A stretch of DNA of 47,058 nt from an uncultured Eubacteriales bacterium (GTDB taxonomy: Bacteria; Bacillota; Clostridia; Oscillospirales; Oscillospiraceae): NCBI GenBank assembly GCA_900549545.1, contig URPA01000010.1:1-47058 (forward strand), written 5' to 3'. The translations under genes and the position numbers were made by a program. Numbering within the stretch: the first letter of the stretch is position 1; every line of letters starts with the position of its first letter. Shown here in pieces: positions 15,650-24,679 of the stretch. Below the pieces are notes generated by a model that made no database searches, was not told the origin of the DNA, and saw only the letters and a list, made by a program, of their open reading frames with translations.

Positions 15650-15655
15650 ATTATA
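15650..15655 (-). promoter_or_regulatory. Probable -10 box for the mutL operon
   Basis: A perfect TATAAT on the minus strand (plus-strand ATTATA). The region 17 bases upstream reads TGGAAT, a weak -35. It is the best minus-strand promoter element between miaB and the repeat and would place the repeat in the mutL leader. Confidence 0.4.
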
Positions 15656-15727
15656 CAGGATTATTGTTGAAAATTCCACCCGGTTTATGTTAATATTATC
15701 TGTAAACTTTTTATAAGGAACTGAGCC

Positions 15728-17146
15728 ATGAAATACGAAAGAAAGACAATTGATATATCTCAGATACAGGCGCAGGAGGCCATCTGCGCCAGAATAAACC
15801 AGCGCGTCACGCAGGACGGAAAGCAGCCCCTCGCCATGGTCGATACCTACGGCTGCCAGCAGAACGAGGCCGACAGCGAAAAAATCCGCGGCTACCTCGC
15901 CGAAATGGGCTACGGCTTCACGCAGGACGAGTTTGAGGCGGACGTCATCGTCGTCAACACCTGCGCCGTGCGCGAGCACGCGGAGATGCGCGTTCTGGGC
16001 AACGTCGGCGCTCTCAACCACACGAAGAAGAATAAGCCCGGCCAGATTGTCGCCGTCTGCGGCTGCATGGTGCAGCAGGCGCACATGGCCGAGAAGATAA
16101 AGCTCTCCTACCCGGTGGTCGACCTTGTCTTCGGCCCGCATGAGCTCTGGCGTTTTCCCGAGCTTCTGGAGCGGGTGATGCTGGGGAAAAAGCGCGTCTT
16201 TGCCGCCGATAAGTCAGACGGCGTCATGGCCGAGGGCATCCCCCAAAAGCGCGACGGGACGGTCAAGGCCTGGCTCTCCATCATGTACGGCTGCAATAAC
16301 TTCTGCTCCTACTGTGTTGTCCCCTATGTCAGGGGCCGTGAGCGCTCCCGGAGGCCCGAGGATGTGCTCAATGAGGCGCGGGAGCTGGTGCGCCAGGGCT
16401 ATAAGGACATTACGCTCCTTGGCCAGAATGTCAACTCCTACGGCAAGGACCTTGACTGCGGCGTGGATTTTTCCGACCTTATCCGCATGATAAACGACAT
16501 CCCCGGCGATTTTCTCATCCGCTTCATGACCAGCCACCCGAAGGACGCCACCGAGAAGCTCTTCAGGACCATGGCCGAGTGCAAAAAGTGCGCCCACCAG
16601 CTGCATCTGCCCGTCCAGTCCGGCAGCGACAGGGTCTTAAAGCGCATGAACCGCAGCTACACACGGGAAAAATACCTCTCCCTTGTCGCCCTTGCCCGCA
16701 GCTATATGCCCGACCTTGTTTTGACAACGGACATTATAGTCGGCTTCCCCGACGAGACGGAGCAGGATTTTGAGGACACCATCACCCTCTGTGAGCAGGT
16801 GCGCTATGACGCGATGTTCACCTTTATCTACTCCAAGCGCGTCGGCACCCCCGCCGCCGTCATGCCCGACCCATATACGAGGGAGGACAAGCAGCGCCGC
16901 TTTGACAGGCTCATTGAGGTCTCCAACCGCATCTCCGGCGAGAAACACCAGGAATATGTCGGCAAAACGGAGCTTGTGCTTGTCGACGGGGAGACCGGCA
17001 AGGAGGAGTATAACCTCTCCGCGCGCACAAACGGCGGAAGACTCGTCCACCTCAGGGGCGACCCCTCGCTTGTTGGGCAGTTTATTAAGGCCAAAATCAG
17101 CGCCGGGAACACCTGGGCGCTGTATGGGGAGATAGAAAATGGCTGA
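15728..17146 (+). CDS. miaB: tRNA-2-methylthio-N6-dimethylallyladenosine synthase
   Basis: This radical SAM methylthiotransferase adds the 2-methylthio group to i6A37 made by MiaA. Of its 472 residues, the N-terminal UPF0004 domain supplies cluster cysteines in TYGCQQNEAD, NTCAVRE and CGCMVQQA. The radical SAM motif is CNNFCSYC near residue 193. The C-terminal TRAM domain includes LVLVDGETG. AAGGA precedes ATG 15728. It overlaps mutS by 8 bases. The N-terminal extension before the first cysteine domain is usual for MiaB. Confidence 0.96.
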   Translation: MKYERKTIDISQIQAQEAICARINQRVTQDGKQPLAMVDTYGCQQNEADSEKIRGYLAEMGYGFTQDEFEADVIVVNTCAVREHAEMRVLGNVGALNHTKKNKPGQIVAVCGCMVQQAHMAEKIKLSYPVVDLVFGPHELWRFPELLERVMLGKKRVFAADKSDGVMAEGIPQKRDGTVKAWLSIMYGCNNFCSYCVVPYVRGRERSRRPEDVLNEARELVRQGYKDITLLGQNVNSYGKDLDCGVDFSDLIRMINDIPGDFLIRFMTSHPKDATEKLFRTMAECKKCAHQLHLPVQSGSDRVLKRMNRSYTREKYLSLVALARSYMPDLVLTTDIIVGFPDETEQDFEDTITLCEQVRYDAMFTFIYSKRVGTPAAVMPDPYTREDKQRRFDRLIEVSNRISGEKHQEYVGKTELVLVDGETGKEEYNLSARTNGGRLVHLRGDPSLVGQFIKAKISAGNTWALYGEIENG

Positions 17147-19745
17147 GCTTACGCCGATGAAGCGGCAATATCTTGAAATAAAGGAGCAGCATCAGGACTG
17201 TCTGCTGTTTTTCCGCCTGGGCGATTTTTATGAGCTCTTTGATGACGACGCGAAGCTCGCCTCCAAGGAGCTTGACCTGGCTTTGACCACCAGGGACAGA
17301 ACAGTCGAGAACCCCGAGGAGCGCACGCCCATGTGCGGCGTGCCCTATCACAGCGCGGAGGCATATATCGCGCGGCTCATCGCCAAGGGCTATAAGGTCG
17401 CCATCTGTGAGCAGACCGAGGACCCTGCCCTGGCCAAGGGCCTTGTCCGGCGGGAGGTCATCCGCGTCATCACCCCCGGCACGGTGACGGAGAGCTCCAT
17501 GCTTGTTGACGAGCGCAGCAACTACCTCTGCGCGGTGTACTATAACGCCGGGCGGGGCGCTGCCGCCTTCTGCGATATCTCCACCGGTGAATTTTGCTGC
17601 GCCGATTTCCCGGAGGACGCGCTCAACCACATTTTAAACGAGCTGGGCCGCTTTTCCCCGCGCGAGGCCGTGCTGGATTTCGGCGCGGAGCGGGAGAGCG
17701 CGGTTACGGAGTTTCTCACAAAGAAGCTCAACGCAATGATAGAGCACGGCGGGGATATGTTCGAGTTCATGCCCGCCGCCGCGCGTATCTGCGCCCGCTT
17801 CGGCTTTGCCGATGTGGACGAGAGCGGCCTTGGCGGGAGCGAAGCGGCGGTCTGCGCCGCGGGCGCGCTGCTTAAATACATCGCCGATACCCAGAAGTTT
17901 GACATGAGCCACATAAACCGCCTCGACGTGTTCTACGGCGGCAGATATATGGAGCTTGACTGGGCCACCCGCCGCAGCCTTGAGCTTACAGAATCCCAGC
18001 GCACCGGCGAAAAGCGCGGGTCGCTGCTGTGGGTGCTGGATAAGACCCGCACCCCCATGGGCAGCCGCCTTCTGCGCTCCTGGGTGGAGCGGCCGCTTCT
18101 GAGCGTAGTGGAGATAAAGCGCCGCCACGCCGCCGTGAATGAGCTTTTTAAGGATAACGTTGCCCGTGGTGAGCTGATGCTCACCCTGCGGGATATAAGT
18201 GATATGCAGCGCCTTGTGGGCCGGGCGGTGTACGGCACCGCCGGAGGGCGCGACCTGCGCTCGCTTGCAAACTGCGCGGCGCTGCTGCCCCGGCTCAAGG
18301 AGCTGCTCGGCAATTTCAAGAGCGCGGAGCTTTCGGATATCCGCGGCATGGACATTCTTGAGGATATGCGCACCGAGGTCGATAAGGCCATCTGCGACGA
18401 TCCCCCCTTCTCCGTGCGCGAGGGCGGGATAATCCGCGCGGGCTTCAGCGAGGAGCTGGACGGGCTGCGCAATATCCGCGATAACGGCGCGCAGGTTTTA
18501 AAGGAGCTTGAAGCGCGCGAGCGGGAGCGCACCGGCATCAAGAAGCTCAAGCTCGGCTATAACAAGGTCTTTGGCTATTATATCGACATTCCCCGCTCCG
18601 CCGGGCTTGAAGAGCCGCCGGAGGGCTATATCAGAAAGCAGACCCTTGTCTCCAGTGAGCGCTATTTCACGCAGGAGCTCAAGGAGCTTGAAAACACCCT
18701 GCTCACTGCCAGAGAGCGGATAAACGAGCTTGAGTATAACTACTTCTGCACCGTGCGCGACACCGTCGCCGCGATGGTTGACCGCATACAGGCCAGCGCC
18801 GGGGCGGTTGCCCGGCTGGACGCGCTCTGCTCCCTTGCTGAGGTCGCTGTCCGCAACGGGTACACCATGCCCGAGATGGACGCCTCCAGGGAGCTGAGCA
18901 TTGTCGGCGGGCGGCACCCGGTCGTGGAGCAGTCCATGCGCGATGTGCTCTTTGTCCCGAACGACACCTATCTCAACTGCGGTGATGACCGTGTCGCCAT
19001 AATCACAGGCCCGAATATGGCCGGTAAATCCACCTATATGCGCCAGACCGCGCTCATCGTCATCATGGCGCAGATAGGCTCCTTCGTCCCGGCAAAGAGC
19101 GCCACCTTGGGCGTTGTGGACAGGGTCTTTACCCGCATCGGCGCGTCAGACGATCTTGCCTCCGGCCAGTCCACCTTCATGGTGGAGATGACCGAGATGG
19201 CAAACATCCTCCGCCACGCGACCCGCAGCTCCCTGCTTATTCTTGACGAGATCGGCCGAGGCACTTCCACCTTTGACGGCATGGCGATAGCCCGCGCGGT
19301 GCTCGAATACTGCGCGGATAAGAAAAAGCTCGGCGCCAAGACCATGTTTGCCACGCACTATCACGAGCTCTCCGCCCTCGAGGGGGAGATAAGCGGCGTG
19401 CGCAACTATAACATCACCGCCAAAAAGCAGGGCGGGAACCTGGTATTTCTGCGCAAGATAGTCCGCGGCAGCGCGGACGACAGCTACGGCATCGAGGTCG
19501 CGAAATTAGCGGGCCTGCCGGAGGGCGTTCTCAGCCGGGCGAAGGCCTGTCTCAGGGAGCTTGAAGCCGGAAACTCCCTGCTCTCCGCCGCGGAGCATGC
19601 CCCCGTGGAGACTGACCAGCTCAGCCTTGCCCAGCTCGGCGCGGACGAGGTGAGCCAGATTCTGCGGGATACCGACCTCAACACCCTCACGCCCATCGAG
19701 GCCATGAACCTGCTCTTTGAGCTGCAAAGAAAGGCGCGCGGCTGA
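17139..19745 (+). CDS. mutS: DNA mismatch repair protein MutS
   Basis: MutS is the mismatch-recognition ATPase. At 868 residues it is normal MutS1 length. The mismatch-wedge FYE motif lies in LGDFYELFDDDAK near residue 30. The ABC-type ATPase domain has Walker A GPNMAGKST near residue 622, the signature-like DDLASGQSTFM, Walker B SLLILDEIGRGTSTFDG and the switch histidine in ATHYHEL. The start lies 8 bases inside miaB. Its stop overlaps the next start (TGATG). MutL is encoded divergently 1.7 kb away, so both partners come from one locus. Confidence 0.97.
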   Translation: MAELTPMKRQYLEIKEQHQDCLLFFRLGDFYELFDDDAKLASKELDLALTTRDRTVENPEERTPMCGVPYHSAEAYIARLIAKGYKVAICEQTEDPALAKGLVRREVIRVITPGTVTESSMLVDERSNYLCAVYYNAGRGAAAFCDISTGEFCCADFPEDALNHILNELGRFSPREAVLDFGAERESAVTEFLTKKLNAMIEHGGDMFEFMPAAARICARFGFADVDESGLGGSEAAVCAAGALLKYIADTQKFDMSHINRLDVFYGGRYMELDWATRRSLELTESQRTGEKRGSLLWVLDKTRTPMGSRLLRSWVERPLLSVVEIKRRHAAVNELFKDNVARGELMLTLRDISDMQRLVGRAVYGTAGGRDLRSLANCAALLPRLKELLGNFKSAELSDIRGMDILEDMRTEVDKAICDDPPFSVREGGIIRAGFSEELDGLRNIRDNGAQVLKELEARERERTGIKKLKLGYNKVFGYYIDIPRSAGLEEPPEGYIRKQTLVSSERYFTQELKELENTLLTARERINELEYNYFCTVRDTVAAMVDRIQASAGAVARLDALCSLAEVAVRNGYTMPEMDASRELSIVGGRHPVVEQSMRDVLFVPNDTYLNCGDDRVAIITGPNMAGKSTYMRQTALIVIMAQIGSFVPAKSATLGVVDRVFTRIGASDDLASGQSTFMVEMTEMANILRHATRSSLLILDEIGRGTSTFDGMAIARAVLEYCADKKKLGAKTMFATHYHELSALEGEISGVRNYNITAKKQGGNLVFLRKIVRGSADDSYGIEVAKLAGLPEGVLSRAKACLRELEAGNSLLSAAEHAPVETDQLSLAQLGADEVSQILRDTDLNTLTPIEAMNLLFELQRKARG

Positions 19746-20440
19746 TGAAAAACGCGCCGGAATTTACAAGCCGCATGAGCCGGGGCGAGACCGCCGCCGC
19801 GCTCATCTACCTGCCCATACACGCGGCGATTCTGCCCATAGTGCTGGTGCTTCTGCTCATCGGGCGCATGGACACGGCGGATATAAACTTCATCGCCTAT
19901 GCCATCGGCTTTGTGTATATGCTGCTCTTTGAGTGGAAATTTCTCCGGCGGGAGTTTAACTCCCTCTGCGACAGACCGCTCGACTGCTTCGTGCAGGTGC
20001 TGATATGCTATGGCCTCATGCTGGGGCTGGGCCTTTGCGTGAACAGCCTGATGCTGCTCCTGGGCTTTGACTCAAATCCGAACAATACCGCCGTCATTGA
20101 TATTGCGGAGGTGAAAATGGGCGCCACCACCGCCTTGGCGGTCTTCCTTGCCCCGATGGTGGAAGAGCTTATTTTCCGCGGCGGCCTGTTTTCTCTGCTG
20201 CGGCGCTATAACAGGCTGCTTGCCTATGTGGTGAACATTCTCATTTTCGGGCTTTACCATATCTGGAGCAGTGTTATCGACAGCCCCATAAATCTTATCT
20301 ACATCATCCAGTACATTCCCGCCACATACGCCCTCTGCCGCTGCTACGAGCGGACAAATTCCATCTGGGCCGGCATATTCCTGCATATGCTGAATAATGG
20401 CATGTCGCTGCTGATGCTCAACCTTCTCGGAGGGGTTTGA
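19745..20440 (+). CDS. CPBP/CAAX-type intramembrane metalloprotease
   Basis: This 231-residue multi-pass membrane protein has about six to seven hydrophobic helices. The glutamate motif EELIFRGG lies near residue 139, followed by FGLYHIW and FLHMLNN, whose histidines complete the active site. Bacterial CPBP proteins process peptides or act in immunity and envelope functions; the substrate here is not predictable. It begins at the last base of the mutS stop, so it is translationally coupled. Confidence 0.85.
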   Translation: MKNAPEFTSRMSRGETAAALIYLPIHAAILPIVLVLLLIGRMDTADINFIAYAIGFVYMLLFEWKFLRREFNSLCDRPLDCFVQVLICYGLMLGLGLCVNSLMLLLGFDSNPNNTAVIDIAEVKMGATTALAVFLAPMVEELIFRGGLFSLLRRYNRLLAYVVNILIFGLYHIWSSVIDSPINLIYIIQYIPATYALCRCYERTNSIWAGIFLHMLNNGMSLLMLNLLGGV

Positions 20441-20442
20441 CC

Positions 20443-21123
20443 ATGGAGTACACGATAAAGCCCATCGCGTATATGCACAGCGATTATAAAACCAAGTTCG
20501 GCATCCCGCGTCAGGCGGGGATAGTGGACGCGGTGGAGAGCCGCATTGTCTTTGAGCCGGAATACCGCAGCAGGGAGGCTCTGCGCGGCATTGAGGACTA
20601 TTCCCATCTCTGGCTCATCTGGCGCTTCTCCGCTGCCGAGCGGGAGGACTGGTCCCCCACGGTGCGCCCGCCCCGGCTGGGCGGCAATGTGCGCATGGGC
20701 GTTTTCGCCACGCGCTCACCCTTTCGCCCGAACTCTCTGGGGCTCTCATGCGTGCGGCTTGTCGCCGTGGAGGAGGCTGGAGAGAGCGGCCTTGTGCTGC
20801 GCGTCGCCGGGGCTGACCTAATGGACGGCACACCCATTTTTGATATCAAGCCCTATGTCCCCTATGCCGACAGCCACCCCGACGCAAACCCCGGCATCGC
20901 CCCCGACTCCGGGAAAACCCTCCCCGTGGAGTACAGCGCCGCAGCCCGCGCCGCCGTGCCGGAGGAGAAGCTCGCGGGGCTTACGGGCGTGCTTGCCAAT
21001 GACCCCCGCCCCCGCTATCAGCGGGATGGGCAGCGGGTCTATGCCCTTGAATTTGCCGATATGGAGATAAAATTCTCCGTTGAAAACGGCGTTGTGAAGG
21101 TTCTCGGCGCCGCGAAAATATAA
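20443..21123 (+). CDS. trmO: tRNA (N6-threonylcarbamoyladenosine37-N6)-methyltransferase TrmO
   Basis: TrmO is a SAM-dependent enzyme of the beta-barrel class that methylates t6A37 in tRNA-Thr(GGU). Landmarks are IAYMHSDYKTKFGIPRQAG at the start, EDYSHLWLIW, GVFATRSPFRPNSLGLS with the SAM-binding RSPxRPN motif, GADLMDGTPIFDIKPYVPYAD and the C-terminal LANDPRPRYQ. ATG 20443 with GGAGG is preferred over the upstream TTG at 20437. Its 226 residues match TrmO. It follows the CPBP gene with a 2-base gap. With MiaA and MiaB it is the third A37-modifying enzyme in this region. Confidence 0.93.
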   Translation: MEYTIKPIAYMHSDYKTKFGIPRQAGIVDAVESRIVFEPEYRSREALRGIEDYSHLWLIWRFSAAEREDWSPTVRPPRLGGNVRMGVFATRSPFRPNSLGLSCVRLVAVEEAGESGLVLRVAGADLMDGTPIFDIKPYVPYADSHPDANPGIAPDSGKTLPVEYSAAARAAVPEEKLAGLTGVLANDPRPRYQRDGQRVYALEFADMEIKFSVENGVVKVLGAAKI

Positions 21124-21140
21124 AATTTGGAGGAAAGAAA

Positions 21141-21761
21141 ATGAAGAGGTTTGTTGCAATGCTGCTCGCTCTGTGCATGGTGTTCTGCCTGTGCGCCTGC
21201 GGCGGCGAAAAGGAAGCGGAGGTCCAGACCGGTACCGTCAATGGCTACACCTATGAAAACGCCTTTCTTGGCATCGGCTGTGAGCTTGACGAGAACTGGA
21301 CCTATGCCACTCAGGATGAGCTTGCCCAGATGATCGGTCAAACTGCGGAGATGTTTGACGATGATTATGCCGAGAAGCTCAAGAACGCGGATATGTTCTA
21401 TGACATGATGGCCGTCGCCGCGGAGGGCCTGGTCAGCATCAACATTGTCATCCAGAACGTCGGCCTTATCTATGGCACGGCCATGTCCGAGGATAAGTAC
21501 CTCGAGGTCGCCGAGGAGCAGATGGCGGAGCAGCTTGGCAATGCCGGCATGGAAAATGTCCAGTCTGAGCGCATCACCGCAAACTTCGCGGGCGCTGAGC
21601 ATGGCGGCCTTCATATCGCCTGCACCATCTCCGGCGTGCCCTATTACTGCACTCAGATGTGCATCAAGCAGGGCAAGTACATCGCCTCCATCTCCCTGTG
21701 CAGCTTCAGCGAGGATCTTGGCAATGACATGATGGATTACTTCTACGGCCTTGAGGCGTAA
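21141..21761 (+). CDS. Putative lipoprotein of unknown function
   Basis: The 206-residue protein begins MKRFVAMLLALCMVFCLCAC, a signal peptide ending in a lipobox (LCAC), so it is lipid-anchored outside the membrane. The mature part is acidic, with YENAFLGIGCELDENW, which resembles the start of DUF/PsbP-like surface domains in Clostridia, and a Met-rich helix. No catalytic motif is seen. GGAGGA precedes the start. It is last in the miaB-mutS operon before a terminator. Confidence 0.75.
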   Translation: MKRFVAMLLALCMVFCLCACGGEKEAEVQTGTVNGYTYENAFLGIGCELDENWTYATQDELAQMIGQTAEMFDDDYAEKLKNADMFYDMMAVAAEGLVSINIVIQNVGLIYGTAMSEDKYLEVAEEQMAEQLGNAGMENVQSERITANFAGAEHGGLHIACTISGVPYYCTQMCIKQGKYIASISLCSFSEDLGNDMMDYFYGLEA

Positions 21762-21788
21762 ATGCCCAAATATATCCCGAGTAATGAC

Positions 21789-21818
21789 AAAAAAGCTCCG
21801 CAGAAGCGGAGCTTTTTT
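21789..21818. terminator. Terminator after the miaB-mutS-trmO operon
   Basis: A perfect 13-bp stem (21789-21801 with 21806-21818) with an AGAA loop has six A at its left and six T at its right, so it can act in both directions. Confidence 0.92.
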
Positions 21819-21893
21819 GTTGCGCTGGGAGAAATTTTGCTGTAAAATGTCACACGCGCCAATTCAGGGCGCTGAAAGACAGGAGCTGATAAA

Positions 21894-22625
21894 ATGGATG
21901 CCGGAAAGGAACAAAAGACATATTTTCTCACCTGCGAGCGCAAGTGGGTCTTTTACCTGCTGATGGTCGTGGCGGGCTTTTTTGGCGCATATACGTACTC
22001 CATCCGCGGCAATGTCTTCTGTAACGCCCAGACGGGCAATGTCGTGCTGCTGGGACTCGCGCTGGGTGCCGGGGAGTGGAGCAGGGCGCTTTATTACCTC
22101 ATTCCCATCTCCGCCTACCTCGCCGGGGCGTTTTTCTCAGAGCTGCTGCCAAACCCCGTCAAGCGCAGGCTGCCCCTGCGCTGGGACACGCTGTTTATCG
22201 GCATTGAAATGCTTGTGGTGCTGGCGCTGGGGCTTGTGCCGGAGTCCGCCCCGGTGCAGATCTCTCAGGTGGCGATAAACTTCATCGCCTCCATGCAGTA
22301 CAACACCTTCCGTCAGGCGGAGGGTGTGCCCATGGCCACCACCTTTGCCACAAACCACATCCGGCAGATTGGTGTCAGCCTCGCCAAGGAGGTCAAGCAC
22401 CGCCGCAGCGGTCTGGAAGCCGACCGGAAAAAGCTGATGCTGCACCTTCAAATGCTCACCTTCTTTTTCTCGGGTGCCGTTGTCGGCACAGTGTGCTGCC
22501 GTCTGCTTGTGGGCCGCGCCATCTGGGTGACGCTGCTTCCCCTGGGCTTTATCCTCGCCCGGTTTGTCTATGCCGATTTGGTTCTCGAAAAGGATTTGAA
22601 GGAAATGAAGCCCCTGGGACATTGA
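21894..22625 (+). CDS. YoaK/DUF1275 family membrane protein
   Basis: The 243-residue protein has about six transmembrane helices. The family signature is visible: GFFGAYTYSIRGNVFCNAQTGNVVLLG near residues 25-55, and NFIASMQYNTFR followed by TTFATNHIR. The biochemical role of YoaK proteins is not established, although they are often found near transporters. AGGAG is at a good distance from ATG 21894. It starts a run of small genes after a terminator. Confidence 0.85.
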   Translation: MDAGKEQKTYFLTCERKWVFYLLMVVAGFFGAYTYSIRGNVFCNAQTGNVVLLGLALGAGEWSRALYYLIPISAYLAGAFFSELLPNPVKRRLPLRWDTLFIGIEMLVVLALGLVPESAPVQISQVAINFIASMQYNTFRQAEGVPMATTFATNHIRQIGVSLAKEVKHRRSGLEADRKKLMLHLQMLTFFFSGAVVGTVCCRLLVGRAIWVTLLPLGFILARFVYADLVLEKDLKEMKPLGH

Positions 22626-22652
22626 AAATTGATAATTGAAAGGATAAACTAT

Positions 22653-23021
22653 ATGAATCTGATAAAAACCGAATATAACGGCCTCGTCTGTGCCGAGGTG
22701 GAGAGCGACTGCAAGGTGATAACCGATGCGCAGTCCGCCATTGACCTTCTGATGAGCGCCAAGTACGAGCTCGGCACGAAGAACCTTCTCATCGCGAAGC
22801 GCCTTGTCGCAGAGGAGTTTTTTATCCTCAGCAGCGGCCTTGCCGGGGAAATTTTGCAAAAGCTTATTAATTACGGCGGCCGCATCGCCATTTACGGGGA
22901 CTATTCCCGCTACACCAGTAAGCCCCTGAAGGATTTTATTTTTGAGAGCAACAAGGGCAGGGATGTCTTTTTTGCCGCCACCCGCGATGAGGCCCTCACC
23001 CTGCTCTGCAAACAAGTCTGA
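22653..23021 (+). CDS. DUF4180 domain protein
   Basis: The 122-residue protein contains VITDAQSAIDLLMSAKYE, EEFFILSSGLAGEILQKLINY, IAIYGDYSRYTSKPLKDFIFESN and a short C-terminal VFFAATRDEAL. This is the full DUF4180 fold, resembling an STAS-like alpha/beta sandwich. ATG 22653 is chosen because GAAAGGA precedes it; the frame extends upstream without support. Its stop overlaps the start of the following GNAT gene (TGATG), so the pair is coupled. Molecular function is unknown. Confidence 0.82.
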   Translation: MNLIKTEYNGLVCAEVESDCKVITDAQSAIDLLMSAKYELGTKNLLIAKRLVAEEFFILSSGLAGEILQKLINYGGRIAIYGDYSRYTSKPLKDFIFESNKGRDVFFAATRDEALTLLCKQV

Positions 23022-23473
23022 TGACTATACGAAGATACAAATCCACCGACTGCGCGGCACTGGCGGAGCTTTTTTACGACACCGTCCACAGCGTCAACGC
23101 CCGGGACTATACCGCGCGCCAGCTTAACGCGTGGGCAAGCGGCACGGTAGATTTGCGGCAGTGGGACAGATCCCTGTCTCAGCATTTTTCCCTCGTCGCC
23201 GAGGAAGATGGACGCATCATCGGTTTTGGGGACATGGACGCGAGCGGCTATCTTGACCGGCTCTATGTCCATAAGGACTGCCAGCGCCGGGGCGTTGCCG
23301 CCGCCATCTGTGACAGATTAGAGCGCGCCTTCCCCGTGGAGAAAATCATCACCCACGCCTCCATCACCGCAAAGCCCTTCTTCCTCGCCCGGGGCTATGA
23401 GGTAATAAAGGAGCAGCAGGTGTCCCGCGCGGGCGTCCTGCTCACAAATTTTGTTATGGAAAAACAGCTTTAG
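23021..23473 (+). CDS. GNAT-family N-acetyltransferase
   Basis: The 150-residue protein begins MTIRRYKSTDCAALAELFYDTV. It has the beta-4 strand GRIIGFGDMDASGYLDRLYVHKDCQRRGVA and a Q/RxxGxA acetyl-CoA loop (QRRGVAAAI), then ITHASITAKPFFLARGYE. This matches the YafP-like subgroup of small-molecule or toxin-related GNATs. The substrate is unknown. It is coupled to the DUF4180 gene. Confidence 0.87.
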   Translation: MTIRRYKSTDCAALAELFYDTVHSVNARDYTARQLNAWASGTVDLRQWDRSLSQHFSLVAEEDGRIIGFGDMDASGYLDRLYVHKDCQRRGVAAAICDRLERAFPVEKIITHASITAKPFFLARGYEVIKEQQVSRAGVLLTNFVMEKQL

Positions 23474-23504
23474 TTTTTAAAAATAACGGAAAGGCAGGTG
23501 CCAT

Positions 23505-23828
23505 ATGGCATCGAGCAAAGAATTTGTGGCTTTCGTGGCCGAGCAGCTTTCGGATTTGGGGGAAATCAAAACCCGGCCGATGATGGGGGAGTATTTGCTC
23601 TATTATCGCGGGAAGTTAGCGGGCGATATCTGCGATAACCGCCTGCTTGTCAAGCCCGTGCCGGCGGCGCTTGAGCTGCTGCCCAACGCCCCGCATGAGC
23701 CGCCCTACCCGGGGGCGAAGGACATGCTGCTGGTGGAGGAGCTTGACGACAGGGAATTTCTCTGTAAGCTTCTTCTCGCCATGTATGACCAGCTCCCCGA
23801 GCCGAAGAAAAAGAAGCCTAAAAAATAA
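23505..23828 (+). CDS. TfoX N-terminal domain protein
   Basis: The 107-residue protein has FVAFVAEQLSDLGEIKTRPMMGEYLLYYRGKLAGDICDNRL, the TfoX/Sxy N-terminal domain pattern. The protein ends in a Lys-rich tail. In Haemophilus and E. coli Sxy activates competence genes with CRP; isolated N-terminal domains in Firmicutes have no proven role, so no competence function is inferred. AGGCAGG precedes ATG 23505. A terminator follows. Confidence 0.82.
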   Translation: MASSKEFVAFVAEQLSDLGEIKTRPMMGEYLLYYRGKLAGDICDNRLLVKPVPAALELLPNAPHEPPYPGAKDMLLVEELDDREFLCKLLLAMYDQLPEPKKKKPKK

Positions 23829-23834
23829 GCAGAA

Positions 23835-23876
23835 GGGACTTTTGCAGAATGAAAATTTTGCAAAAGTCCCAATTTT
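23835..23876 (+). terminator. Terminator after the TfoX-like gene
   Basis: GGGACTTTTGCA (23835-23846) pairs with TGCAAAAGTCCC (23859-23870), followed by AATTTTG. Confidence 0.75.
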
Positions 23877-23939
23877 GTTTTATATGGAGAGAGTAAGCGC
23901 TCTGCGCTTTCCAGCGCGAAACCGCCGCAAATCTGCGCC

Positions 23940-24116
23940 GCATCAAGGCTCCCCTTGCCGCAGCAAGGGGAGCTGTCAGCGAAGCTGACTGAGAGGATTA
24001 CCTTAAGCGCGAGGTTTGCACCGGCGATAAATTTGACCGTGTACGGCTTATCCTCTCCGGCTTGCCGCTCCGCGCCAAGCCACCTCCCCTTTGGCAAAAA
24101 GGGGAGGCTTTGATGC
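23940..24116. repeat. Palindromic intergenic element copy 2
   Basis: The termini GCATCAAGGCTCCCC and GGGGAGGCTTTGATGC are inverted repeats. Inner blocks are AGCTGTCAGCGAAGCTGAC, TGAGAGGAT and CCAAGCCACCTCCCC, nearly the same as in copy 3. It lies between convergent genes. The 320-base gap 23829-24148 otherwise holds only the terminator. Confidence 0.85.
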
Positions 24117-24148
24117 TGCACAGCTTTGCAACAGCCTCTTTGTTCTGC

Positions 24149-24640
24149 TTAAAGCTCCAATTCCATTTTTATCTCGTACAGCAGCTCCCCGTCAAGGCTC
24201 CACTCGGTGTTCTCCACCCGCTCGGTCTGTTCGAAGCCCAGCTTTTCATACTGATGGATCGCGGCGGTCAGGGGGCTCGCCGTCCAGAGCACGAGCCGCT
24301 TATAGCCGACCTCACGCGCCCTTTGCAGCAACGCCTCCGTCAGCGCCCTGCCCACGCCCTGCCCGCGGCACTCCTTGTCCACAAGAAACAGCCGCAGCTG
24401 TCCCGCGTCCGGGTCGTCGCTCCGACAGAGCATGATGCAGCCCAGCAGCTGCCCCTGTGCCTCGGCCACCCAAAGCTCCTCCCCCTCGTCCTTGCCCCGC
24501 GCGGGAAAGCTCAGCGCGAGTTTCTCCGCATAGCTGATGAAGGATTCGCCCCAGTGATACTCAGCAGAGTACACCTCGCGGTGCGCCCGCGCGACATATT
24601 CCTCTTCCCCCGCACGGTAGGGCCTGATGCAGTAGTCCAT
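24149..24640 (-). CDS. GNAT-family N-acetyltransferase
   Basis: The 163-residue protein begins MDYCIRPYRAGEEEYVARAHR. It has LWVAEAQGQLLGCIMLCR and LRLFLVDKECRGQGVGRALTEALL, where RGQGVG is the acetyl-CoA pyrophosphate loop, then YEKLGFEQTERV. The WS(L)-containing C-terminus resembles acetyltransferases fused to MarR regulators elsewhere, but no MarR domain is present here. AAGGAG precedes the start. Substrate unknown. Confidence 0.87.
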   Translation of the reverse strand: MDYCIRPYRAGEEEYVARAHREVYSAEYHWGESFISYAEKLALSFPARGKDEGEELWVAEAQGQLLGCIMLCRSDDPDAGQLRLFLVDKECRGQGVGRALTEALLQRAREVGYKRLVLWTASPLTAAIHQYEKLGFEQTERVENTEWSLDGELLYEIKMELEL

Positions 24641-24679
24641 GTGTGATCTCCTTGGTAGATTATATAGAACTTACGGCAC

